Source of the DNA: Streptomyces lanatus
GTDB lineage: Bacteria > Actinomycetota > Actinomycetes > Streptomycetales > Streptomycetaceae
Assembly: GCF_014655715.1 (NCBI RefSeq)
Contig: NZ_BNBM01000017.1
Coordinates: 62,001-126,000 of the forward strand
Length of the DNA stretch: 64,000 nt
Direction of reading: 5' to 3'
Positions 42,565 through 51,505 of this stretch are shown here, piece by piece (position 1 is the stretch's first letter; each line of letters opens with the position of its first letter). A model generated the notes under the pieces. It saw nothing but the letters and a program-made list of their open reading frames with translations, made no database searches and was not told the DNA's origin. A program made the position numbers and the translations under genes.

Positions 42565-42931
42565 CGGAGCAGGTGTCCCTTCAACGAGGCTGTGAGATAA
42601 AGCGGTCACTGGGTACGCTCCCGTCGGGCGAGAGGACAGCGGCCATGCGACCGCTGACCTGGGGCTGCGCAGTACAGGCATCGGCTCCGCGCCGCCACCA
42701 GGGGCAGCTGCGGGGTTCGCTCTCGGCTGTTGCGACGAGCTGTTGCTCGTACGAGCGATCACGACCCGTAGACATCGTCACGCTCTGGTGACGCCCAGTC
42801 ATTGCCAGTTCCGCACACCCGCATTGCGGGCAACCCGCAATGGTGTAGCCGAGGCGACCAGGCGCTCTCCCTCGCGGCCCCCTCCTCGGATACCGTGGCG
42901 CACAGTCCGCCTCATCACCGGGGGTGTGCAC
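42565..42931. promoter_or_regulatory. Divergent intergenic region with a candidate operator
   Basis: 367 bases separate the nine-gene operon from the divergent regulator. A perfect inverted repeat CATTGCGGG-CAA-CCCGCAATG lies at 42822-42842, and a further half-site-like CATTGCC at 42800-42806. It is well placed to be the binding site of the neighbouring regulator. No clear -35/-10 pair was chosen on either side. Confidence 0.45.
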
Positions 42932-44368
42932 ATGATCACGGTAAGTCGCTCGCGCCGGGCGGCGATCCAGACGGCCGCGGCTGCGATCCGGGCGAGCTGC
43001 CGAAACGGCGGGCGCAGCATCGAGCAGACCGCGCTCACGATCTGCGCCACACTGCCCGAGGTGCGGTCGCTGGAAGCGTGGCGCCTGGCACTCGGCTGGC
43101 CACGCTCCCGCACTATCGCGCGAATCGGCGACCTTTACCGCTCCCGCGGGCTTATGCCGCCCGGCCTGTCGCAGTCGATGTTGTGCCGATGGGAGCATCA
43201 GGCCAATGAATGGCCAGGGCCGGAGTACGCCGAGGCGCTGTGCACGGTCTACCGGGCCCAGCCGGCGCAACTCGGCCTCGACCGCGCCACTGACCGCGAT
43301 CGAGCCAGATGGGGCCACACCGCTGGATACAGTGAGTCCGGCCCTGATGCGTGCGTTCTTCCCGCACCGGAAAGCATGGTGACCATGACCACCTCCGCCG
43401 GACTGCCAGCCGTACGCGACTCCCTGCACCTCGCGCTGCTTGCCGATCCGGTGGGAAGTCCGACAGTCGTGGACCTGGCCGAGGCGGCGATCGAGCACTA
43501 CGCCCTCGGATACAGCAAGCACCCTCCGCACGTCCTGTTCACCGAGGTCCACGGCGCGCGCGGCTTGCTGTCTCGGGCCCTCACCAGCGGACAGACGCAC
43601 GAACCGATCGCGGTCGATCTGAGGCGCGGCATCGGCTGGCTTTCCGCCCTCCTGGGCAACCTTGCCTTCCACCTCGGCGACCACACCGGCGCACGAGCAC
43701 ACCTTGCCACCGCAGCCACCTACGGAGATCGCAGCGGCGACACACGGCTCACCGCATGGGCGTGGGGAGCCCAGGCCATGGTCGCCCGCGCCACCGGCCA
43801 GCACATCCGCGCCGTGGCCCACGCCGAACGCGGCCTGGCCAGCGTGCCGTCTGGGCTTCCCCGCGCCCAGTTGCACGCCTGGGCACTGCTTCCGTCCCTG
43901 GCCGAACTGGGCCGAGAGCAGGAGGCCGACGCCGCGCTTGCCACCGCGACACGGGAACTGGAAGCGGACCCGACAGGATGGGCGCCGGGACGCTTCGGAT
44001 ACGACGTCGCCGAACACTCCTTGCACGAGGCCGAGGCACAACGCGCCTTGGGCCGCATGGATCGTGCAGCAACTACCGCAGAGGCGTCCATGAACGCCTG
44101 TACGACGGGAACCCCAGGTTGGGCAGCCGCCGCTCTGGTCCTGGCCCAGGCCGAGGCCCCAACCCAGCCGGCTGACGCCGCCCAACGCGCCCTGGACGTT
44201 CTGACTCGCGTGCCGGCCGTGCGACTCCGCTCCACCTCCCGCTCCCGCCTCGCCCAGCTCCAGATCACCCTTGAGCCGACTCGCGCACACGGCGTCGAGG
44301 ATCTGCGCGACCGCGTGCACGCTCTCCCTCCGGCGATCGACGCGCACGGTGTCGCTACGACGGCGTGA
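42932..44368 (+). CDS. Streptomyces-type DNA-binding regulator with TPR-like repeats
   Basis: A 478-residue protein, ATG 42932 in a GGGGGTGTGCAC context. Residues 35-115 form the N-terminal DNA-binding region (PRSRTIARIGDLYRSRGLMP, then LSQSMLCRWEHQANEWPG). Residues about 160-470 are Ala/Leu-rich helical TPR-like repeats, with a LALLADPVGSPTVVDLAEAA start. This layout is that of large Streptomyces regulators that often control development or adjacent clusters. It is divergent from the nine-gene operon and probably controls it through the operator-like repeat at 42822-42842. Confidence 0.8.
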   Translation: MITVSRSRRAAIQTAAAAIRASCRNGGRSIEQTALTICATLPEVRSLEAWRLALGWPRSRTIARIGDLYRSRGLMPPGLSQSMLCRWEHQANEWPGPEYAEALCTVYRAQPAQLGLDRATDRDRARWGHTAGYSESGPDACVLPAPESMVTMTTSAGLPAVRDSLHLALLADPVGSPTVVDLAEAAIEHYALGYSKHPPHVLFTEVHGARGLLSRALTSGQTHEPIAVDLRRGIGWLSALLGNLAFHLGDHTGARAHLATAATYGDRSGDTRLTAWAWGAQAMVARATGQHIRAVAHAERGLASVPSGLPRAQLHAWALLPSLAELGREQEADAALATATRELEADPTGWAPGRFGYDVAEHSLHEAEAQRALGRMDRAATTAEASMNACTTGTPGWAAAALVLAQAEAPTQPADAAQRALDVLTRVPAVRLRSTSRSRLAQLQITLEPTRAHGVEDLRDRVHALPPAIDAHGVATTA

Positions 44369-44487
44369 CGCCCCGGCTCCGTACTGCCGCCGCACGGTCC
44401 TGATGCAGGGCACAGCGACCGCTGCGGCGCGGCGATCCGAGCGTTCGCAGAAGCCGACGTGCTCCTGCACCGCGATTCCGCCGGATT

Positions 44488-44715
44488 TCACGCGCCCGAT
44501 ACCGTTTTCTTCCCACCCCGTGCCCCGCCACGAGAGCGGAAGGTGACTTTTGATTCACTCAGGATTCGGTGCACGAGCCCGTAGGAACGGCCAATTTCTT
44601 CGGCCAGTTCTCTGATACTCGCGCCCGAGTCGTACTTCTTCTTGAGGTCTTCCGCGAGTTTCTGGCGGGCGGCGCCTATCACCGGGCTGCCTGATTTTAC
44701 TTCCGGCTTCTGCAT
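44488..44715 (-). CDS. Small helix-turn-helix protein
   Basis: A 75-residue protein, ATG 44715. Residues 20-58 are a helix-turn-helix (KKKYDSGASIRELAEEIGRS then YGLVHRILSE) and a conserved SRGG tail. This is a well-spread small Streptomyces HTH type. The phage-module protein at 8746-9096 has the same core, so one may regulate across both parts. The gene stands alone. The 120 bases from 44369 to 44487 hold nothing clear. Confidence 0.75.
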   Translation of the reverse strand: MQKPEVKSGSPVIGAARQKLAEDLKKKYDSGASIRELAEEIGRSYGLVHRILSESKVTFRSRGGARGGKKTVSGA

Positions 44716-44789
44716 CGGCTTAAGGTCTCTCCGTTGCTAATTCTGGTGGGATCTACGGGGAGCGGACTGCGCTGCGGATATCGGCCCTA

Positions 44790-45002
44790 TCAGCGGGTGG
44801 TGCTCAGGAAGCGATCGACCGCGGCAAGGTCGTAGCGGGCGATGGTGAGGGCGTGGTCGGTCCACCGCCGTACGTCGGCGGTGTCGATGATCTCGAAGCT
44901 GACCAGAGTTGATGCCAGGGCAAGGGTGCTGAGCTGCCAATCGATGCGCCGCGGGGGGCCTTGGTCGGTTCGGTGGAGGCTGGCAACGCCACGGATTCTC
45001 AT
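44790..45002 (-). CDS. Small hypothetical protein
   Basis: A 70-residue mainly helical protein (LSTLALASTLVSFEIIDTAD, then WTDHALTIARYDLAAVDRFL). ATG 45002 overlaps the stop of the upstream gene by 4 bases, so it is the last gene of the three-gene zincin operon. No family recognised. Confidence 0.6.
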   Translation of the reverse strand: MRIRGVASLHRTDQGPPRRIDWQLSTLALASTLVSFEIIDTADVRRWTDHALTIARYDLAAVDRFLSTTR

Positions 45003-45271
45003 GCCTGCCCTCCGCGTATGAAGGGGGCGAACCCGTCGGCGTCGTAGACGACGAGTGATGCCCAGGGGTTGGTGGCGGAACCGAACTGGACGGCGTGCTG
45101 GGTGAGTTCGTACGGATCGTGGACGGTGAGGGATCTCCACGGGTCGAGGCCGACGGCGAACCGCGCGGTCTGCTGGGTCAGTTCGAACAGCAGGTCCAGC
45201 ACGATGTCGGTGATGCGGTCCATGCGGCTTGAGCCGTTGAACTCGGTGAGACGGAGGTGGAGTTCAGACAC
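44999..45271 (-). CDS. Small protein with a two-copy internal repeat
   Basis: A 90-residue protein. GTG 45271 overlaps the zincin stop. Residues about 32-82 hold two tandem copies of ELTQ-x4-F-x4-(D/N)PW-x-SL-x-V-x-D, first ELTQQTARFAVGLDPWRSL and second ELTQHAVQFGSATNPWASL. The duplication is clean, suggesting recent origin or a two-site binding protein. Likely works with the co-operonic zincin. Function unknown. Confidence 0.62.
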   Translation of the reverse strand: MSELHLRLTEFNGSSRMDRITDIVLDLLFELTQQTARFAVGLDPWRSLTVHDPYELTQHAVQFGSATNPWASLVVYDADGFAPFIRGGQA

Positions 45272-46100
45272 CGAGATTCCCCCGCTCGATGCGGCGGACC
45301 CAGGCGTCGGGATCGGCGATCTCTTCCTCGGTGGGCAGGAAGGCCGCGTCCTTCCAGACTTGGTTGACCAGGTCGGTGCCCCCTGCGGCCACGGTGCGCG
45401 CGATGAGGCGGGAGCCTTGCTCGTAAGCTGCACGGCTGGGGCCCAGGCGTCGGATGCCGGGGAGTGCGTTGTGGGTGCGGTAGCGCCAGGACTTCGGCGA
45501 TTGCCGGTGGTCGGCCGGGGCACCGAACAGGCGGGTGGTGACTTGATGGTCGGCCCAGTCGGCGTGTCCCTCAAGGACAGTCGAGGCGCCGCGGCCGGTG
45601 ATCCCCCGCTTCTGTGGGAAGAAGGTGGTCCACACCGCACCGCTTCGCGCATCGGCCTGCACTTGGTGGACGAGTTCATGGGCGACTACCTGGTGAAGGG
45701 CCGGTTCGTCGACCAGCAGTCCGCCATGGTGGAGGGCACGGGGAGCGATGATCGTCTCGCGGCGGCCGTCGGCAGCTACCAGAGTGCTGCCGAGCACGAG
45801 GGGCCAGACCAGGACGGGAACGAATCCCATGATCCTCAGCCCGGCTCGAACGGCGTCGATCTCCCGCGAGGTCAGCTCCAGATCGGCGATGTCACGGGCC
45901 AGGGTGCGGTGGTGGCTCTTGCGGGTCTCCTCCCGCCATGCCTTGGGGGTCAGCAGGCGGAAGCGGACCTCCTCCGGGAGGGGGAGGTCGGTTATCTCCT
46001 TCACCGTCGGCGCAACCCGGTGGAGTATCCGGTCGACCTGCTCGGCTAGGTCTGGATGGCGTTGAGTTGCGTCAAGCACGGCGAAGCGGGTCTGGGTCAC
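45264..46100 (-). CDS. Zincin-type metalloprotease-like protein
   Basis: A 278-residue protein. GTG 46100 is chosen as the start. The zinc motif HELVHQVQAD (HExxH, about residue 140) and the downstream EGHADWADHQ (third ligand region) match the actinobacterial zinc-dependent metalloprotease/F420-associated group. The N-terminal region is helical (HPDLAEQVDRILHRVAPTV). There is no signal peptide, so it is probably cytoplasmic. The family name is known but its substrates are not. Confidence 0.78.
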   Translation of the reverse strand: MTQTRFAVLDATQRHPDLAEQVDRILHRVAPTVKEITDLPLPEEVRFRLLTPKAWREETRKSHHRTLARDIADLELTSREIDAVRAGLRIMGFVPVLVWPLVLGSTLVAADGRRETIIAPRALHHGGLLVDEPALHQVVAHELVHQVQADARSGAVWTTFFPQKRGITGRGASTVLEGHADWADHQVTTRLFGAPADHRQSPKSWRYRTHNALPGIRRLGPSRAAYEQGSRLIARTVAAGGTDLVNQVWKDAAFLPTEEEIADPDAWVRRIERGNLGV

Positions 46101-46277
46101 TGGTGGTCCTGTCCAGAAGGGATCGGTCTGGTTGTTGACTCCGGCGCGCCCCGGCTTTCGGGACCGCCGTGATGCTTCCGACCCTGTGCCGCGGGTCCCC
46201 ACGCGCGGCGAGCACAGGACCGGAAGCTGTCCCTTCGCCCCTGGACCGCCGACAGCCCGGGGAACGAAGGGGCTTGG

Positions 46278-46324
46278 CCCCCTGTCGCCGAGCGGGAGTC
46301 AGGACAACTCTCGGCGACAGGGGG
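46278..46324. terminator. Perfect 15-bp inverted repeat terminator
   Basis: CCCCCTGTCGCCGAG (46278-46292) and CTCGGCGACAGGGGG (46310-46324) with a 17-base spacer. It lies 50 bases after the acyl-CoA dehydrogenase stop and ahead of the zincin operon, so it ends the leftward conservon transcript. Confidence 0.75.
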
Positions 46325-46373
46325 TAACCCATGCGCAGCAGTGGAGGTCAACGGGGCTGCCGCGCATGGGGGT

Positions 46374-47618
46374 TCATGCGGGGGTGGGGTCTGGGCTGGC
46401 CCAGGCGCGTTCGGCCGCCAGGCGTTCGGACCACTCGATACCGCTTTCGCCGAGAGCGGTCTTGGCAAGGTGGATGCGCTGGAACTCGCCGGTCCCGGCG
46501 GGCGCGTAGGTGTGCTGGATGTCGCGGAAGAGGCGTTGAAGCAGGTAGTCGCCGTCCAGGCCATCGGCGGCGTGCAGTTCCATCGCGTCCCGCGCGGAGT
46601 CGGCGGCCAGTTCGTGGCCGGTGTTCTTCGCGCCGATCAGCTGGGCATCGCAAGGTAGACCCTGGTCGAGGAGGTGAACAGCCTGGTAGGCGGCACCCTG
46701 GGCGGTTTGGAGACGGTCGTACATGCCTCCGAGTCGGTATCGCACGACCGGGTGGTCGGAGAGGTACGCGCCGTAGCGGGGGCGGGTGCTCAGCCAGTCG
46801 GCGGTGGTGGCGACGATGGCTTCGTGGATGCCGAGGCTGAGGGCGGTGAGGTTGGGGCGGCCGAAAAGGATGCTGGCGCTCTGCGCGACGAACAGGCCTT
46901 GGCCGACCTCCCCGAGCACATTCGCCGCGGGTATGCGGACACGGCCCAGGCGCAGTCGGCCGGCGGTGAAGCCGTGCAGGCCCAGCCGGGTCCGGTGCGG
47001 CTCCACGACCAGCCCCGTGCGGTCGCGCTCGACCAGAAAGGCGGTCAGCGCCTGGGACGCGGGAACCCCTGGCGGCGCGGTGCGGGCGATGATCACGTGG
47101 AGGCCGGCCAGGTGGGAGTTGCCGATGTGTGCCTTGCTGCCGGTGATCACCCACTCGTCGCCGTCCTGCTCGGCGACCGTCTCCATCCCGCCGATGTGTC
47201 CGCCCGTCTGCGGCTCGGTGACCGCGATCGACAGCAGCACCCTCCCGGCCGCCGCCCGTGGCAGCCACCACGCCTTCTGCTCGGCGGTGCCCCACAACTG
47301 GAGGGCGCCCGTCGGGATCAGGCTGGCCTGAAGGATCGCGGCCGCGGCCGCGGAGACGACGGCAGTGCGGTGGATGAGGACCGTCTTGGCGACGTGCCCG
47401 GCCGCCATCCCGCGGTACTCGCTCGGGATCGTCACTCCGAACCAGCCGTTATCGGCCATGAGTTGGGCCGTCCTGCGCTCGACCTTGTGGGGTGCGACCT
47501 CCATCGGCCGTACCCGGGGCGCGATGTGCTGGGCGGCGAAGGCGTCGGCCTCGTGCCACAGCCGGTGGTGGTCGGGGGTGAGGTAGGGGGCCAGTGCGGC
47601 AGGCGGGGTGGTGGGCAT
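46374..47618 (-). CDS. Acyl-CoA dehydrogenase family flavoprotein
   Basis: A 414-residue protein, ATG 47618. It has the ACAD order: an N-terminal helical domain (HHRLWHEADAFAAQHIAPRV), LLSIAVTEPQTGGHIGGME (FAD/substrate loop), a beta domain with WVITGSKAHIGNSHLAG, and a C-terminal helical domain with HLAKTALGE. The usual catalytic Glu position near the end (IQHTYAPAGTGEFQRIHLA) is present in a TGEFQR context. It would oxidise an acyl-thioester. It is an unusual neighbour for a conservon, where P450s are more common partners. Confidence 0.85.
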   Translation of the reverse strand: MPTTPPAALAPYLTPDHHRLWHEADAFAAQHIAPRVRPMEVAPHKVERRTAQLMADNGWFGVTIPSEYRGMAAGHVAKTVLIHRTAVVSAAAAAILQASLIPTGALQLWGTAEQKAWWLPRAAAGRVLLSIAVTEPQTGGHIGGMETVAEQDGDEWVITGSKAHIGNSHLAGLHVIIARTAPPGVPASQALTAFLVERDRTGLVVEPHRTRLGLHGFTAGRLRLGRVRIPAANVLGEVGQGLFVAQSASILFGRPNLTALSLGIHEAIVATTADWLSTRPRYGAYLSDHPVVRYRLGGMYDRLQTAQGAAYQAVHLLDQGLPCDAQLIGAKNTGHELAADSARDAMELHAADGLDGDYLLQRLFRDIQHTYAPAGTGEFQRIHLAKTALGESGIEWSERLAAERAWASPDPTPA

Positions 47619-47703
47619 GGTCGTCTCCGTCTCCCTGTGCGGGGTCGCAAGGCGGGTGCGGCCGGGTCGCCGGTGGGGCTGCCGGGTGGGGGGCAGGGGG
47701 ATC

Positions 47704-48351
47704 TCAGCGGGCCGGAGCCCGACTGGTCAGGGCGTCCAGGACCAGGGCGCCGCCGTCCTTGACAGCGTCGAGGTGGCGTCGGGCGTCGGAGCGGGGGCGG
47801 GCCTCGGGATCGATCGCGCACGCCGTGCCCAGCACGACCCCCTCGTAGATCAGCGGGACGCCGAAATAGGAGCGGATCCCCACCATGTCCACCACGACGT
47901 TGCCGGAGAAGGTCGAGCTGGCGTGGACGTCCCACAGCGGCAGGCCCTTCTTGCGTCTGACGACGGCCGGGCACCAGCCGTGCTCCAGGCTCATGGTGCG
48001 GCCGAGGATCAGGTGGCCGGAGTCGGGCGGAGGGTTGTGCAGGCCGACGAAGGTCTGCTCGGCGTAGAAGATGTTCACGAAGCCGTAGAGCATGCCCGTG
48101 GTCTCCGCGATGTGGTCCGCGAACTGGTCCATCCGGTCGTCCGGACCGGTGGGCACGCCCAGACGCTGAAGGAGTGCCTCGCGTTCCTGCCGCTCGGCCA
48201 GCTCGCGGGCCTGGGCCGCGCTGACCACTTCCTGGCCCAAGCTGACCGCACCCGGCCGCGGGACGATCACGTCCTGGCCGGGCGCGGCGAGTAAGGGGGC
48301 CGAGGTCCTCTGGCCGAGCGCGGGCCGGCGGAAGGCGTCGAAATCGGTCAT
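47704..48351 (-). CDS. GAF-domain protein
   Basis: A 215-residue protein, ATG 48351 overlapping the cvnD stop by 4 bases. Residues about 60-205 are a GAF domain (ETTGMLYGFVNIFYAEQTFV, WDVHASSTFSGNVVVDM, VPLIYEGVVLGTACAIDPEA). No output domain is attached. In conservon surroundings such proteins probably sense a small molecule or redox state and act with the GTPase. Confidence 0.8.
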   Translation of the reverse strand: MTDFDAFRRPALGQRTSAPLLAAPGQDVIVPRPGAVSLGQEVVSAAQARELAERQEREALLQRLGVPTGPDDRMDQFADHIAETTGMLYGFVNIFYAEQTFVGLHNPPPDSGHLILGRTMSLEHGWCPAVVRRKKGLPLWDVHASSTFSGNVVVDMVGIRSYFGVPLIYEGVVLGTACAIDPEARPRSDARRHLDAVKDGGALVLDALTSRAPAR

Positions 48352-48983
48352 GGGGCATCCAAGGAGTTGAGAACGGTCGTCATGAGGGACAGGGCGTGGT
48401 CGACGAGGTGGAGCAGGACTCGGGCGACCGAGGTGGGGTCGCGGGAGTCGCAGGTCACCACCGGTACATGGAAGGCGAGTGCGAGGGCCTGGCGGACCTC
48501 GGCGAGCGGGTAGCGGTAGGCGCCGTCGAATTCGTTGACGGCGACCACGAACGGCAGGCCTTTGTGCTCGCAGAAGGCGACGGCCTCGAAGCTGGAGTTG
48601 AGCCGGCGGGTGTCGGCGAGCACCACGGCGCCCACCGCACCGCGGGCCAGGTCGTCCCATAGGTCACTGAAGCGGTCCTGCCCGGGGGTGCCGAACAGCA
48701 TCAGCTCGATCGGCATGGGAAGGTCGAAGCTGACGCGCCCGAAGTCGAAGGCCACAGTGGTCTGCCGCTTGCTCTCCACTCCGGTGAGACTGTCGGTGGC
48801 GTTACTGGCCTGGGTCAGGAGTTCCTCGGTGGAGATCGGCTCGATCTCGCTGACCGCGCCGACTGCGGTCGTCTTGCCGACCCCGAAGCCCCCGGTGATC
48901 AGGATCTTCAGTACGGCCGGGCCACCGACCGCAGGGACCACGCCCTCGTGGCGGTGGGCGTCAGCAGGCTTTGGCTTCGGCAT
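48348..48983 (-). CDS. cvnD: Conservon Ras-like GTPase CvnD
   Basis: A 211-residue protein. ATG 48983 overlaps the cvnC stop, so an earlier in-frame start was not used. It has the P-loop ITGGFGVGKTTAVG, switch region FGTPGQDRFSDLW and the base-specificity motif NEFD. In Streptomyces conservons, CvnA-D form a membrane-associated complex resembling eukaryotic G-protein systems; CvnD switches between GDP and GTP. Confidence 0.9.
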   Translation of the reverse strand: MPKPKPADAHRHEGVVPAVGGPAVLKILITGGFGVGKTTAVGAVSEIEPISTEELLTQASNATDSLTGVESKRQTTVAFDFGRVSFDLPMPIELMLFGTPGQDRFSDLWDDLARGAVGAVVLADTRRLNSSFEAVAFCEHKGLPFVVAVNEFDGAYRYPLAEVRQALALAFHVPVVTCDSRDPTSVARVLLHLVDHALSLMTTVLNSLDAP

Positions 48984-49392
48984 CGGACCATTTGCGTGTG
49001 ATACCGGCACGCAGTGCCTCCAGGAGCTGTTGGCGGGAGGGCCGGTTCCCGGCCGGGGAGTCGGTGGATGTATGGGAGGCGGTGAGGGACACCCGCAGGA
49101 CCTGGGCATCGACGAGGTCCGAGATCAGCACGCGGGCCGTGGAGAGGGGGAGACGGACGGTGCCCGCCAGTTCCGCAACCGACCGGTGCCGCTCGCGGCA
49201 CAGTTGCGTCATCTGCTGGTACTCGCCCTCGGCCAGTCCCGGACCGCCGCGGCCGGGCCCGGCCTCCAGGAGGGTCTCGGGGCTGAGCCAGTGGCGGGCG
49301 TGCACTCGCCCCCGCGTCACGACGAAACGCCGTACGAAGGCGCCGCCCGTGCCCTCGGAGGGTGGTGGTGTGTGCCCGCTGGGCCCGGTCAT
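48961..49392 (-). CDS. cvnC: Conservon DUF742 protein CvnC
   Basis: A 143-residue protein, ATG 49392 overlapping the cvnB stop. A winged-helix-like centre (HRSVAELAGTVRLPLSTARV, LISDLVDAQVLRV) and an N-terminal FVRRFVVTRGRV are typical DUF742. It is the third gene of the conservon order; its partner role is known only in outline. Confidence 0.9.
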   Translation of the reverse strand: MTGPSGHTPPPSEGTGGAFVRRFVVTRGRVHARHWLSPETLLEAGPGRGGPGLAEGEYQQMTQLCRERHRSVAELAGTVRLPLSTARVLISDLVDAQVLRVSLTASHTSTDSPAGNRPSRQQLLEALRAGITRKWSDAEAKAC

Positions 49393-49874
49393 CCGTCGCT
49401 GCGAACGGCCGCGACCATGTATGGGGCGAACAGGTCCACGAGCTGGCCCATCTCGAAGCCCACGGTGCCCGCGTCTGCGGTCGGTTCGGCGACCACGGCC
49501 AGCACCGTGTCAACCTTGCCGTCCTCGTCGCACGGCTGGCTGGGGAAGAGGACGCTGCTCCCGGCGATCGACACGAAGAGCAGACCGTCCTCGCGCTCGA
49601 CCATGGACAGTTTCAGACCGCCCTTGTCACCGTGCGGGCCCGGGATGTTCTCGCACAAAGAGGCCAGCGTGCCGAACGTGGCCGCCCACTTGTCAGCCCG
49701 GTTCCTGGAAATTCCGCTGTCCACGAGCTTGAGCCCGTCACGGGAAACCACCAGTGCGTGAGTGACACGGGGCACGTCCCTGACGAACGCCTCCAGCATT
49801 CCGGCCATCTGCTCTCGGACCTGGTCCTCGGACAGGGTGGCCGCCACGGTGTTGACACCGGTGTCGTCGGTCAT
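49389..49874 (-). CDS. cvnB: Conservon roadblock/LC7 protein CvnB
   Basis: A 161-residue protein, ATG 49874. It has the roadblock pattern VTHALVVSRDGLKLVDSGIS and GGLKLSMVEREDGLLFVSIA and a C-terminal dimer strand. In the family it modulates the GTPase, like a regulator of CvnD. The distance to cvnA (66 bases) is the only wider gap in the cluster. Confidence 0.9.
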   Translation of the reverse strand: MTDDTGVNTVAATLSEDQVREQMAGMLEAFVRDVPRVTHALVVSRDGLKLVDSGISRNRADKWAATFGTLASLCENIPGPHGDKGGLKLSMVEREDGLLFVSIAGSSVLFPSQPCDEDGKVDTVLAVVAEPTADAGTVGFEMGQLVDLFAPYMVAAVRSDG

Positions 49875-49940
49875 CGGAAAACGCTCCTGCGGATTGGGTC
49901 GACCCCGCTCACGGGGTCAGTTCTTGGGTGGGGGAGGGAG

Positions 49941-51452
49941 CTACGGCTGGGTGGTCGGCGGGACAGCCCCGGAGGGCCTGTGCTCGGCTGAGGGCAGGGC
50001 CTCCGGGGCGCGGCTGGCGCCGATGCCGCTCCGGAACGCGCCGGCCATGCCGTAGCGCGGCCGGGTCGCTGCCGGCCTGGGCCGGGTCGGGGCCGGTGCT
50101 GCTGCCCGCTCGGACACCACCCGCTGCGGCAGAGGCGGGGCGGCATCCGCCGCGCCAGCCACGGGGGTTGACGTCTGCCTGTGTGACGCAGGCGTGGGCT
50201 GTACGGGGTGGGAGTGAGGCTGTGCCGCAGCCCGCGTCGGCGGCTGGGCAGGCGGCGCCGGAGGGGCGGCGGGAGGTGTCAAGGACACCAGCAGCCTGCC
50301 CGGGACCACCACCAAAGCGGTGGTCCCGCCGGTGGGATTCTCCGTCAAATGGATGGATATGCCGTGGCGGTGGGCGATCGTCGCCGCGGTGAGCAGGCCG
50401 ATCCGTCCCTCTTTGACCAGACTAGTAACGTCGACCTGATCGGGATCGGCCAGCAGTCGGTTCCACCGCGCCCGGTCCTCGGGGCGCATCGGGATGGCGA
50501 CGCGGTCCTCGATCTCGATGGCCAAGCCCTTGGCGACCTGGTAGGCGCGCACCTGCACCTTGGTGGCGGGATCGGAGAACTTGGTGGCGTTCTCGACGAG
50601 TTCGGCCAGCAGATGCGTCAGATCGGGTCCCACGTGTCGGGGCAGGCCCAGCTCAGCGCCGACCGTGCCGGCGGCGACGGTCACCCGGGCGTAGTACAGG
50701 ATCTCCTGGTTCGCGCCCCGCAGCACCTGCATCACGCTCACCGGTTCACGGGCAGCACGCAGCGACTCCCCGGCGACGACGGCCTTGCTCTCCACCCAGC
50801 GCCGCAACCCCGTCACCAGATGATCCAGGGTGAAGATCACCTCCAGCAGGTCGGGGTCATCGGTCCTCTCCTGCAGCAGATCCAGCTTCTCCAACGCACG
50901 GGAGACCAAGGCGTGTTCACGCCTGGCGAACTGGTGCAACATCGACAGCAGGACCGCCGACTGCGACTCGTCGCGCACCCGGATCAGGGCGGCGACCGCC
51001 TGCACCTGAAGCTCAGCCAACTGGGCCACCGCCTCGTCCGCCGGGCCGGCCTCCTCGAATGGAGGGAGGCTCTCGGGCAGCGCCACCGTCCCGCCCCGCA
51101 CCAGCTCCTCCGCCGACCAGACCACGGCCTTGTCGAGGGCCGCCGCCGCGGCGGTGACGCGGTTCAACTCGGCGCCCTGCGCCTTCTGTACGGTCTGGGC
51201 CGCTTGCTGTGCCAGCGCGGCCCCCACCACGGCAGCGACGACCAGTCCTGCGGCTAGCGAGGCCAGCAGCCAGCCTGTCGGGACCGAAATGGTTCGCCAG
51301 ACGATGACGGCACTGGCCAGGGCGGACAGGGCGATCACGAGCGGGGTGGCGACCGCTGCTCGCACCTGTTCGAAGACGAATCGATCCACGTGGGCTCGGC
51401 GCTTCTTCCTGCGCCGACCGTGGGGGGCCCGGTGGGGCTGGGGGGAAGACAT
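49941..51452 (-). CDS. cvnA: Conservon sensor ATPase CvnA
   Basis: A 503-residue protein, ATG 51452. A basic N-terminus is followed by two transmembrane segments (about 34-52 and 60-81). A helical dimerisation part (LLSMLHQFARREHALVSRAL) and a histidine-kinase-type ATPase domain follow, with LLAELVENATKFSDP (N box) and EGRIGLLTAATIA (G box). The tail is Pro/Ala-rich. It senses at the membrane. The upstream ATPase genes may add further regulation. Confidence 0.9.
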   Translation of the reverse strand: MSSPQPHRAPHGRRRKKRRAHVDRFVFEQVRAAVATPLVIALSALASAVIVWRTISVPTGWLLASLAAGLVVAAVVGAALAQQAAQTVQKAQGAELNRVTAAAAALDKAVVWSAEELVRGGTVALPESLPPFEEAGPADEAVAQLAELQVQAVAALIRVRDESQSAVLLSMLHQFARREHALVSRALEKLDLLQERTDDPDLLEVIFTLDHLVTGLRRWVESKAVVAGESLRAAREPVSVMQVLRGANQEILYYARVTVAAGTVGAELGLPRHVGPDLTHLLAELVENATKFSDPATKVQVRAYQVAKGLAIEIEDRVAIPMRPEDRARWNRLLADPDQVDVTSLVKEGRIGLLTAATIAHRHGISIHLTENPTGGTTALVVVPGRLLVSLTPPAAPPAPPAQPPTRAAAQPHSHPVQPTPASHRQTSTPVAGAADAAPPLPQRVVSERAAAPAPTRPRPAATRPRYGMAGAFRSGIGASRAPEALPSAEHRPSGAVPPTTQP

Positions 51453-51505
51453 GGGTTCCTCAGAGTCAGTTCCGGCAAGGGGGCACTCGGGCGGGTCGTA
51501 CGTGA

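Noticed and set aside
41935..42762. A longer methyltransferase starting near 42762
   Set aside because: The extension is Ser/Pro/Arg-rich without family similarity, and ATG 42564 has a ribosome-binding site and begins just ahead of the family core.
42581..44491. A 636-codon minus-strand frame over the divergent regulator
   Set aside because: It is antisense to a clear regulator with HTH and TPR pattern, and no function or start site is visible.
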